Below, piece after piece: positions 36,529 through 43,861 of a stretch of DNA of 64,000 nucleotides. Origin of the DNA: Saccharicrinis sp963675435 (GTDB lineage: Bacteria; Bacteroidota; Bacteroidia; Bacteroidales; Marinilabiliaceae); contig OY776216.1 of the NCBI GenBank assembly GCA_963675435.1, forward strand, positions 3,410,001 through 3,474,000, read 5' to 3'. The position numbers and the translations under genes are program-made. Below the pieces are notes generated by a model. It saw only the letters and a list, made by a program, of their open reading frames with translations, had not been told where the DNA came from and searched no databases. Every line of letters begins with the position of its first letter. The first letter of the stretch is position 1.

Positions 36529-36536
36529 CAAATATA
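36529..36536 (-). promoter_or_regulatory. -7 promoter element TATATTTG for the lid-HTH regulator
   Basis: On the minus strand TATATTTG fits TAnnTTTG and lies 18 bases before the ATG at 36510. The TTAAGTA array begins directly behind it. Confidence 0.45.
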
Positions 36537-36540
36537 CAAA

Positions 36541-36640
36541 TTAAGCATTTTTTTAAGTATAAAATTAAGTATTAATTAACCTAAATTTAAGTAGTTTAAG
36601 TTACTTAAGATTTACTTAAAAAGATAAATATATTACTTAA
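36541..36640. repeat. TTAAGTA/TACTTAA half-site array between divergent genes
   Basis: Copies of TTAAGTA or its complement begin at about 36553, 36565, 36587, 36613 and 36634, with a palindromic pair TTAAGTTACTTAA at 36596-36608 and a degenerate TTAAGCA at 36541. Spacings of 12, 22, 9, about 17 and 21 bases are close to whole or half helical turns. This is the appearance of a multi-site operator for a cooperatively binding protein. Confidence 0.65.
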
Positions 36641-36668
36641 ATAACTTTATAACAATAATATAGCATTA

Positions 36669-36676
36669 TATTTTTG
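36669..36676 (+). promoter_or_regulatory. -7 promoter element TATTTTTG for the small divergent gene
   Basis: TATTTTTG fits TAnnTTTG, lies 47 bases before the ATG at 36724 and 29 bases after the last TACTTAA copy of the array. Confidence 0.4.
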
Positions 36677-36723
36677 CTCATGATAATATTATTAAATAAC
36701 TATTTATATAAAATAATTAAGTC

Positions 36724-37092
36724 ATGGGAACTATTAAATTAAGTATGGAAAGCTTCCTATTAAGATGGGCTGAATTGTGTATTGACTGGTTTATGAATTT
36801 CTTTGCTGATCCGGAATATTATTGGGTAGAAGAAAGTTACCCAATAAAGCATAAAGCTGCCGCAAATTTAGAGAAAGAACAAGAAGTTGAAACGACAGAA
36901 AAAACAACTCAGAAAAGGCATAGATTAACAGGATTAATTTCCTTTGATAAATTAATTATAAAGTCTATAACTAAAATTGTAGATACGGTACAATTAGCTC
37001 ATCATACAGTAGTTAAGTTGTCTCTTCAAGTTAATTGGCCAAAAATTATAATACCTCATAAGCATATGCAACAGTTTATAAAAATGGAATAA
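36724..37092 (+). CDS. Small protein of unknown function
   Basis: A 122-residue protein, not recognised. An aromatic, possibly membrane-associating N-terminus (SFLLRWAELCIDWFMNFFADPEYYW) precedes a charged stretch and a His-containing C-terminal half (VQLAHHTVVKLSLQVNWPKIIIPHKHMQQF). No signal peptide or known motif. Support for being real: a promoter-like element, an ATG at a sensible distance, and codon use like its neighbours. It is divergent from the lid-HTH regulator across the TTAAGTA array, so it is the most likely target of that site. A 16-bp inverted repeat begins at its stop codon. Confidence 0.6.
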   Translation: MGTIKLSMESFLLRWAELCIDWFMNFFADPEYYWVEESYPIKHKAAANLEKEQEVETTEKTTQKRHRLTGLISFDKLIIKSITKIVDTVQLAHHTVVKLSLQVNWPKIIIPHKHMQQFIKME

Positions 37093-37129
37093 TAATCAAT
37101 TTGGTTATATTTGAACCAAATTGATTATT
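37091..37129 (+). promoter_or_regulatory. 16-bp inverted repeat enclosing a TATATTTG promoter element
   Basis: AATAATCAATTTGGTT (37091-37106) and AACCAAATTGATTATT (37114-37129) are perfect complements around a 7-base loop. TATATTTG, a match to the -7 consensus, spans the loop at 37106-37113. The right arm ends 2 bases before the ATG at 37132. It could be an operator over the promoter, a hairpin ending the upstream gene, or both. Confidence 0.5.
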
Positions 37130-37131
37130 AT

Positions 37132-38337
37132 ATGTGCAAAATTATTCAACGATTAATACTTATTCTTATAATTAGTATTACTTCTGTAAATATATATTCA
37201 GCCAATAAACTTTCTGATAAGGCTTTTATTTCTGTATTAACATGTTCTGAAGGTGAAGAATTATATTCAGCATTCGGTCATTCAGCAATAAGAGTTTGTG
37301 ATACGGAGAAGAATATTGATTACGTTTTTAATTACGGAACCTTTAACTTCAATACTCCTAATTTTTATTTAAAGTTTGCCAATGGAAAATTGAACTATAT
37401 GATTAGCTATGGGTACTTTAAACGTTTTTTACCGGAATATTTTAAAGACAATCGTAGTGTAAATGAGCAAATTTTAAACCTAAATTCGAATGAGAAGCAA
37501 CGAATTTTTGAGGCACTAGTGACCAATTATAAGCCTGAAAACAGATATTATAAATACGATTTTTTCTATGATAATTGTGCCACGCGTATATATAAAATAA
37601 TTTCAGAAAATATTGATGGTGAAATAATCATAAACAGTAATACTAATGAACAACCCTCGTTTAGAACGTATTTACATCATTATTTATATAATTCACCATG
37701 GGTAGAAACTGGTTTGAATATACTATTAGGATTACCAACTGATAAAAATGCGACATTGGAACAATCTGCATTTTTACCTGACTTTTTAATGCAATTACTT
37801 GATCAGGTTATAATTAAAGATGGTAGTGATACTAAAAAATTAGTGACGTCAAACACTCTATTATTGGAAAGAGATAAAAGTAATGTGCCACAAGCTTTAT
37901 TAATTACTCCTTCATTTATATTTTGGCTGTTGTTGGGTATAGTTCTTTTAATTGTGCTTATTAATAAAACACAGTTAAACTGTGCTTTGAAAATATTTGA
38001 TCGAGCACTATTTATAGGGGCAGGATTTATAGGTTTGTTACTTTTATATTTGTGGCTAGTAGCTGATCATCAAGTAACCAAATATAATTTAAATATACTT
38101 TGGTCATTCCCTACATTATTAATTATTGGTATTAAATTGGCGACTAGTAAGTTTATTAAACTCCTTATGACTTTGAATTTAACTTTACTTGTGATTTTTA
38201 TTGTAGGTTGGTATTTCATTCCACAAGCTTTTCCTCCAGCTACGTTACCTTTAGCAATTATACTTGCAATTCGCATTGTATTTAATATTAAACCAACGAG
38301 TTACAGTTTCAAATCAGCTTTTTTCAATAGATCCTAG
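37132..38337 (+). CDS. DUF4105-family membrane protein (Lnb-like)
   Basis: A 401-residue protein: signal or anchor sequence at the N-terminus (IIQRLILILIISITSVNIYS), a DUF4105 periplasmic domain with SAFGHSAIRV (conserved His) and YDFFYDNCATRIYKII (conserved Cys), then about four membrane helices from residue 260 (SFIFWLLLGIVLLIVLI and others). The Cys/His pair suggests a papain-like or acyl-transfer site. As far as I recall, members of this family have been tied to lipoprotein N-acylation in Bacteroides (Lnb); applying that here is inference. The ATG at 37132 is chosen over an upstream TTG because the promoter-like element lies between them. Confidence 0.8.
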   Translation: MCKIIQRLILILIISITSVNIYSANKLSDKAFISVLTCSEGEELYSAFGHSAIRVCDTEKNIDYVFNYGTFNFNTPNFYLKFANGKLNYMISYGYFKRFLPEYFKDNRSVNEQILNLNSNEKQRIFEALVTNYKPENRYYKYDFFYDNCATRIYKIISENIDGEIIINSNTNEQPSFRTYLHHYLYNSPWVETGLNILLGLPTDKNATLEQSAFLPDFLMQLLDQVIIKDGSDTKKLVTSNTLLLERDKSNVPQALLITPSFIFWLLLGIVLLIVLINKTQLNCALKIFDRALFIGAGFIGLLLLYLWLVADHQVTKYNLNILWSFPTLLIIGIKLATSKFIKLLMTLNLTLLVIFIVGWYFIPQAFPPATLPLAIILAIRIVFNIKPTSYSFKSAFFNRS

Positions 38338-38470
38338 AACATTATTGAAACTAAACCGTATATAAGAAAAATATGTGGTTTATTGGGTTTTATACATGTT
38401 TTTTTTTATGGACGACATAATATTTGAATGATTTGTGTATTTTTACCCAAACTAAAAAGTAGTGAAATAA

Positions 38471-39796
38471 ATGTCCTTTATATATAAGATATCTATATCT
38501 GCATCCATTTTATTAACAACCGGAATATTAAGTCTTTCTTTATTTGATTCTGGTGATTCTTTTGGGGGAGATTTTGTACCTCCAAAACCTACAGTATCCT
38601 CACATCATATTTCTAATGTTTTTTCTGATTTAGAAGAATTTGAAGTTGTGGATCATAATGTTAATCGGTTTTTACAACGAAATAACTTAGCAGGAGCTTC
38701 ACTTGCAATTTCAAAGGATGGTAAATTAGTTTTTGCAAAAGGATATGGATATGCAGATAAAGAGCGTGCTATTAGCGTTCAACCTTATAATTTATTTAGA
38801 ATAGCTAGCGTTTCAAAGCTTATCACGGCTGTTGCTGTAATGAAATTGGTTGAAGCAAATAAATTTACGCTTGAAAGTACTGTTTTTGGACCTGATGGAA
38901 TACTAAATGATTCACTTTTTCTTGATTACAGAGATTCTAAAGTTGAAACAATTACAGTAAGAGAATTACTTAATCATTCTGCTGGATGGACAAACAGATG
39001 GGGAGATCCTATGTTTATGCCAAATGTAATCAGTAGAAAGTTAGGTGTAGATTATCCAATCGAGAGTGAAGATATTATTCGGTTTATGTTGCAAAAAAGA
39101 CTTCATTATCGTCCCGGAACGATGTCTTCTTATAGCAATTTTGGATATACTGTATTAGAGCAAGTAATAGAAAAAGCTTCCGGTATGGATTATGAGATGT
39201 ATGTTAAAACCAACGTTTTATATCCATTGGAAATTTTTGATATGCAAATCGGAGGAAGCTATCCTTGGGAAAGACTAGATCTTGAAGTTAAATATTACGA
39301 ACCGCAAGATGATTATTTTGTTGCAGATCATTTAAATGCTGAAAAACAGGTTTTAAGAAGCTACGGAGGAAATGATATTCATACTTTAGGAGCTGCTGGT
39401 GGCTGGGTAAGTTCTGCAACAGATTTATTACGATTGGTGGTAGCTATTGACGGATTTGATAATCCCAATGATCTCCTATCTAAAGAAAGTATTAAAGAAA
39501 TGGTTAGCAAAGAGTTAATCGGAGGAAGCCCGCTTGGATGGCGAGGTGTAAGAGACGGCAAATATTGGTATCGTACAGGAACTCTTGCAGGGACTTCAGC
39601 CTTAGTAATGAGAAAAGATAATGGAATTTCTTATGCTATTGTTTTTAACTCCAGTTCATGGAAAGGACCTGTTTTTGCTAATGATATTAAGTATATGATG
39701 GATCGTACGCTTGCAAAAATTGATGAATGGCCATCATATGACTTATTCAAGCTTAAAAACAACGATAAACCACAACGCAGAAAAACCATTTTCTAA
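38471..39796 (+). CDS. Serine hydrolase of the class C beta-lactamase family
   Basis: A 441-residue exported protein with an N-terminal hydrophobic signal (ISISASILLTTGILSLSLF). Seen: SxxK as S113-V-S-K116 in IASVSKLITAVAV, the YxN motif as YSN in TMSSYSNFGYTVLEQ, and the KTG equivalent RTG in YWYRTGTLAG. These make up the active site of beta-lactamase-fold serine hydrolases, which include DD-peptidases, esterases and D-aminopeptidases; true beta-lactamase activity is not implied. Start at the ATG at 38471. It stands alone between the DUF4105 gene and the globin gene. Confidence 0.9.
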   Translation: MSFIYKISISASILLTTGILSLSLFDSGDSFGGDFVPPKPTVSSHHISNVFSDLEEFEVVDHNVNRFLQRNNLAGASLAISKDGKLVFAKGYGYADKERAISVQPYNLFRIASVSKLITAVAVMKLVEANKFTLESTVFGPDGILNDSLFLDYRDSKVETITVRELLNHSAGWTNRWGDPMFMPNVISRKLGVDYPIESEDIIRFMLQKRLHYRPGTMSSYSNFGYTVLEQVIEKASGMDYEMYVKTNVLYPLEIFDMQIGGSYPWERLDLEVKYYEPQDDYFVADHLNAEKQVLRSYGGNDIHTLGAAGGWVSSATDLLRLVVAIDGFDNPNDLLSKESIKEMVSKELIGGSPLGWRGVRDGKYWYRTGTLAGTSALVMRKDNGISYAIVFNSSSWKGPVFANDIKYMMDRTLAKIDEWPSYDLFKLKNNDKPQRRKTIF

Positions 39797-39913
39797 CAAA
39801 CAATTTCTTATTCCATTTGTTTTTTTCGCAATACTAACATTTAAAGCTTTTGAATTCGATATAAGATTCTATTTAATTATTGAATTTATAGCTCATATAT
39901 TAAGTTAAATTGC

Positions 39914-40396
39914 ATGATTGATATTTCAAAATTCAATATTACAGAATTACCATTTGGTGAAAGAAGAACCAATTATAAACCAGATATACAATTATATACT
40001 TATCTCAAAGAAGAAGGTATAAGAAAAATGGTTAGTGATCATTATGATTTGTTGGTTCAAAGTGAAATTAAAGATATTTTTCCTGATACTGAGGAATTAT
40101 TAGATGGAGCTAAGAAAAGATCTTCAGATTTCTTTATACAAAGATTTGGAGGTCCTGAATACTATAAAATGACTCGTGGTAATCCAAGATTAGCAGATCG
40201 TCATTTACCATTTAAAATTTCTCCTAAAAGTAGAATTGTTTGGTTAGATTGTTACAGACAGGTTTTAAGTAATCTTGATTCTGTTCCTGAAGATGTTGTA
40301 TTGGCTTTTTGGAAATGGATTGATGAATTTTCAAATTGGATGGTAAATCAAGATGATACACCAAAATTTAAAGTAGATTTTTCATTAGGAAAATAG
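39914..40396 (+). CDS. Group II-type truncated hemoglobin
   Basis: A 160-residue 2/2 globin. After an unusual N-terminal tail of about 25 residues come the helical parts VSDHYDLLVQSEIKDIFP, FFIQRFGGPEYYKMTRGNPRLADRHLPFKI, where the His of RHLPF is the haem-binding proximal ligand, and SRIVWLDCYRQVL, whose Trp is the group II marker in helix G. Such globins bind O2 or NO and are often detoxifiers. It starts at the ATG at 39914 and is followed by a small hairpin at 40403-40422. There is no obvious operon partner. Confidence 0.85.
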   Translation: MIDISKFNITELPFGERRTNYKPDIQLYTYLKEEGIRKMVSDHYDLLVQSEIKDIFPDTEELLDGAKKRSSDFFIQRFGGPEYYKMTRGNPRLADRHLPFKISPKSRIVWLDCYRQVLSNLDSVPEDVVLAFWKWIDEFSNWMVNQDDTPKFKVDFSLGK

Positions 40397-40780
40397 CAAT
40401 TTCCAGACTCTAAGTAGTCTGGTTATAATTATAACACATGTCTTATAGTTGATATTATGTTTAATATAGTATATGAAGATATAGTTGTATTCACTTTCTA
40501 ATCAAAAATATAATATCATTCATATAAGCTTTTTAAATATTTGACTGAAAATTAAAAGTAATTTTCTTAAGTTTATTAGTATATAATTAATAATTCAATT
40601 GACTGAATGTATCTCTAATAAAACTAAAAATGACATTGACAAATTCACACATGCCTGATGGTTTAACGGTATAACATGAAGCTCCTAATAAAACAGATAA
40701 GGTTATTTATTTCTATGGATTAATGAAAAAATAATCTTATTAAAATATACAATTAACTACTTAAAAAAGACAGAAATATA
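40397..40780. other. Intergenic region after the globin gene
   Basis: Holds a short CCAGACT...AGTCTGG hairpin at 40403-40422, a possible weak terminator of the globin gene. Beyond that it is AT-rich sequence in which I see no gene. Confidence 0.45.
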
Positions 40781-40788
40781 TATTTTTG
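40781..40788 (+). promoter_or_regulatory. -7 promoter element TATTTTTG for the DUF493 gene
   Basis: TATTTTTG fits TAnnTTTG, 22 bases before the start codon. Confidence 0.4.
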
Positions 40789-40810
40789 CAATTCTAAAAA
40801 GAGGAATTAA

Positions 40811-41077
40811 ATGCAAGAATATCAATCATTATTAGCAAAGCTGAAAGAAAATAAACGTTGGCCACTTCTATATATGTTTAAGTTTATTGTTCCTAATGAA
40901 GATGGAAAAGTAGAACAAGTAAAAGCGCTGCTACCAAAACATGGTACTATTTCTTTTAAGCATACTAAAAATTTAAAATTTGTATCTATTACTTGTAAAG
41001 CAAGTATGAAAAATGCTGAGAGTATTGTAGATATTACTGCCAAAGCAAATAAAATTGAAGGGTTAATAGCTCTATAA
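40811..41077 (+). CDS. DUF493 (YbeD-like) family protein
   Basis: An 88-residue cytoplasmic protein with the ferredoxin-like fold signature of the family: WPLLYMFKFIVPN, then a KALLPKHGTISFKHTKNLKFVSITCKASMKNAESIVDIT stretch ending GLIAL. Homologues are small, widespread and possibly regulatory, like the ACT-like YbeD of enterobacteria. The start at 40811 fits the promoter element upstream. No operon partner; the next gene, folD, converges on it. Confidence 0.85.
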   Translation: MQEYQSLLAKLKENKRWPLLYMFKFIVPNEDGKVEQVKALLPKHGTISFKHTKNLKFVSITCKASMKNAESIVDITAKANKIEGLIAL

Positions 41078-41324
41078 GGAAAATATAAGAAAGTCTTGAA
41101 TAATACTTTATTAAGTTTAAAACAAGGCTTCTTTATGTATAATTTTTGATTATTGAATATTATATCCGGTTTGATTGCTGCATTGTTATTTAATACGTTA
41201 AATTCACCATTATTAACCATATCAAACTTTACGTTTTATACAATCTTATTTACATTATGTATTGAATTGTTTTCGAAAATTAGTTTTATGGTCTTAAAAT
41301 TTATTAGTCTTTATCTCTAGTATA

Positions 41325-41361
41325 TAAAAAAGCCTTTTCAACAATAAGTCAAAAAGGCTTT
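41325..41361 (-). terminator. Terminator of folD
   Basis: AAAGCCTTTT (41329-41338) pairs with AAAAGGCTTT (41352-41361); on the minus strand a T run follows. Confidence 0.85.
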
Positions 41362-41388
41362 GTATATTTTGAGTTTAATAAAGATGCT

Positions 41389-42267
41389 TTAGTAAATCTC
41401 TTTTTTAGCTGCTTTTAGCGTATTTAATAATAAAGATGCTATGGTCATTGGCCCAACTCCACCCGGAACAGGTGTTATGTATGAACATTTATGAGCTACT
41501 TCATCGTAAGCAACATCACCTTTTAATTTCCATCCTGATTTAGTTACATCACTTTTTACACGTGTCGTACCAACATCAATTACAACAGCCCCCTCTTTAA
41601 CCATATCTTCTTTCACAAACTCTGGTGATCCAATAGCTGCTATTATAATATCGGCAGATAAACAAACCTCTTTTAAATTTGCTGTTCTACTGTGACATAC
41701 TGTTACTGTAGCGTCTCCAGGATACCCTTTTTGAGAAAGCAAAATACTCATTGGTCGACCAACAATATTACTACGACCTATAACAACAACATGCTTACCT
41801 GAGGTTTCTATTTTATAGCGCTTTATTAACTCCATAATACCTTGAGGTGTGGCCGAAATAAATGCAGGAGAACCAATACTCATTCTTCCAACATTTTGAG
41901 GATGAAAGCCATCCACATCTTTTCTGTAATCAACAGCATCAGTTACTTTCTCCTCAGAAATGTGCTTTGGTAATGGTAATTGAACGATAAAACCATTAAC
42001 ATCAGCATCATTGTTTAATTCATCAACTTTAGCTAGTAGCTCCTCTTCTGTAACATTATCTTCAAAACGAATTAATGATGATTTAAAACCCACATATTCA
42101 CAGGCTTTAATTTTAGCTGCAACATATGTTTCACTTCCACCATCGTGTCCAACTAAAATTGCTGCTAAATGAGGAATTTTCCCTCCATTTTCTTTTATTT
42201 GAGCTACTTCTGCAGCAATTTCATCTTTTACTTTCTGTGAAGTTGTTTTACCGTCAATGATTTGCAT
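41389..42267 (-). CDS. folD: Bifunctional methylenetetrahydrofolate dehydrogenase/cyclohydrolase
   Basis: A 292-residue enzyme interconverting 5,10-methylene- and 10-formyl-tetrahydrofolate. Seen: SETYVAAKIKACEYVGF with the conserved Tyr and catalytic Lys near residue 55, GFIVQLPLPKHI, VDGFHPQNVGRMS, the NADP loop VVIGRSNIVGRPM near 160 and the C-terminal PGGVGPMTIASLL. All family blocks are present. It starts at the ATG at 42267. It is downstream of ffh on the same strand but separated by a strong terminator, so it probably has its own promoter in the 30 bases between. Confidence 0.97.
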   Translation of the reverse strand: MQIIDGKTTSQKVKDEIAAEVAQIKENGGKIPHLAAILVGHDGGSETYVAAKIKACEYVGFKSSLIRFEDNVTEEELLAKVDELNNDADVNGFIVQLPLPKHISEEKVTDAVDYRKDVDGFHPQNVGRMSIGSPAFISATPQGIMELIKRYKIETSGKHVVVIGRSNIVGRPMSILLSQKGYPGDATVTVCHSRTANLKEVCLSADIIIAAIGSPEFVKEDMVKEGAVVIDVGTTRVKSDVTKSGWKLKGDVAYDEVAHKCSYITPVPGGVGPMTIASLLLNTLKAAKKEIY

Positions 42268-42293
42268 AAAGCTTTGTTTATAAATTTATATCA

Positions 42294-42332
42294 TAAAAAA
42301 AGGTGAAAGTATATATTATACTTTCACCTTTT
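42294..42332 (-). terminator. Terminator of ffh
   Basis: A 16-bp perfect stem (42298-42313 with 42317-42332) with a 3-base loop; on the minus strand it ends in a T run. It begins 12 bases after the ffh stop. Confidence 0.9.
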
Positions 42333-42344
42333 AATCATTCATTC

Positions 42345-43679
42345 TTATCTTCTTCCGAAAGGCATATTTTGCATCATGCGCCCCATATTATTCCCTTTAG
42401 TCATCATGCGCATTACCTTGCGAGTATCTTCAAATTGCTTAATTAATCTATTAACTTCCTGAATATTGGTACCACTACCAACTGCAATTCTCTTTCTTCT
42501 ACTACCATTTAAGATGGTTGGATTTTCTCTTTCTTCAGGAGTCATGGAATAAATAATAGCCTCAATTCCTTTGAAAGCATCATCATCAAAATCCATATTT
42601 TTAATAGCTTTACCCATTCCTGGAATCATACCTGCCAAATCTTTAAGATTACCCATCTTTTTAATTTGCTGAATCTGACTCAAGAAATCATTAAAGCTAA
42701 ACTGGTTTTTGGCAATTTTCTTTTGAAGTTTACGGGCTTCTTCAGCATCGAACTGTTCCTGAGCACGTTCCACAAGAGAAACGATATCACCCATACCTAA
42801 AATACGGTCTGCCATACGATTTGGGTGGAATACATCAAGTGCATCCATCTTCTCACCCATACCTACAAACTTAATTGGTTTGTTTACTACACTTCTGATT
42901 GAAAGTGCAGCACCACCACGGGTATCACCATCAAGTTTTGTCAGAATAACTCCGTCAAAATTTAATCTGTCGTTAAATTCTTTTGCTGTATTAACGGCAT
43001 CCTGACCAGTCATTGAGTCAACTACAAAAAGAATCTCTTCTGGATTAATAGCTTTTTTAATGGCAGCTATTTCATTCATCATCTGCTCATCAATAGCTAA
43101 ACGACCAGCAGTATCCACAATCACAAGGTCATGACCATTAGCCTTTGCATGCTTAATACCATCCTTAGCTAATTTTACAGGATCATTATTTCCCTCTTCT
43201 GTATATACAGGAACGCCAATTTGCTCACCTAATACCTGTAACTGATTAATCGCAGCTGGACGATAAACGTCACCAGCTACTAATAAAGGCTTTTTACCTC
43301 TCTTAGTCTTTAATAAGTTTGCTAATTTACCGGTATGAGTTGTTTTACCAGAACCTTGCAAACCAGCCATCAGAATTACGGCAGGATTTCCTTTTATATT
43401 TATATCGACAGATTCTCCTCCCATCAACTGTGCTAACTCATCATGCACAATTTTAACCATCATTTGCCCTGGTTGAACAGCATTCAATACGTCAGCACCT
43501 AAAGCCTTTTGCTTTACAGCTTCTGTAAATGTTTTGGCAGTTTTATAGTTAACATCAGCATTCAAGAGCGCTCTGCGAACATCTTTTAAGGTTTCAGCAA
43601 TATTAATCTCAGTAATTTTACCTTGACCTTTTAAAAGTTTAAAGGAGCGTTCTAGTTTTTCCGACAGATTCTCGAACAT
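42345..43679 (-). CDS. ffh: Signal recognition particle protein
   Basis: A 444-residue SRP54 GTPase targeting membrane proteins. Seen: the N domain (residues 1-85), G-domain P-loop GLQGSGKTTHTGKLA near 105, DTAGRLAIDEQMM near 185, TKLDGDTRGGAALS near 245 with KFVGMGEKMDAL, and the Met-rich M domain with the RNA-binding helix near GSRRKRIAVGSGTNIQEVNRLIKQF. Full length. A TATTTTTG promoter element lies about 30 bases upstream of the ATG. No SRP RNA gene was recognised in the window. Confidence 0.98.
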   Translation of the reverse strand: MFENLSEKLERSFKLLKGQGKITEINIAETLKDVRRALLNADVNYKTAKTFTEAVKQKALGADVLNAVQPGQMMVKIVHDELAQLMGGESVDINIKGNPAVILMAGLQGSGKTTHTGKLANLLKTKRGKKPLLVAGDVYRPAAINQLQVLGEQIGVPVYTEEGNNDPVKLAKDGIKHAKANGHDLVIVDTAGRLAIDEQMMNEIAAIKKAINPEEILFVVDSMTGQDAVNTAKEFNDRLNFDGVILTKLDGDTRGGAALSIRSVVNKPIKFVGMGEKMDALDVFHPNRMADRILGMGDIVSLVERAQEQFDAEEARKLQKKIAKNQFSFNDFLSQIQQIKKMGNLKDLAGMIPGMGKAIKNMDFDDDAFKGIEAIIYSMTPEERENPTILNGSRRKRIAVGSGTNIQEVNRLIKQFEDTRKVMRMMTKGNNMGRMMQNMPFGRR

Positions 43680-43709
43680 CGTATTTTACTTTTTAATTTT
43701 TTCAGATTG

Positions 43710-43717
43710 CAAAAATA
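43710..43717 (-). promoter_or_regulatory. -7 promoter element TATTTTTG for ffh
   Basis: On the minus strand TATTTTTG fits TAnnTTTG, 30 bases before the ffh start. Confidence 0.4.
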
Positions 43718-43861
43718 TAAAATATTTGGATATGAACTACCTATAAATTATACAAAGGTTAATTTAAAATAATATACACTAAATTCTTGCAATTATAGTC
43801 GCTTCTACATTACTTTTACCTTCTTATTAAAATGCCAGGAAAGAAAAATGTTTAAGAATTG

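Noticed and set aside
36541..36640. TTAAGTA array as a CRISPR or plasmid iteron array
   Set aside because: Units are 7 bases without spacers of constant length, there are no cas or rep genes, and copies occur in both orientations.
38471..39796. Antibiotic-resistance beta-lactamase
   Set aside because: The SxxK, YxN and RTG motifs only place it in the wide serine hydrolase family; nothing points to drug hydrolysis.
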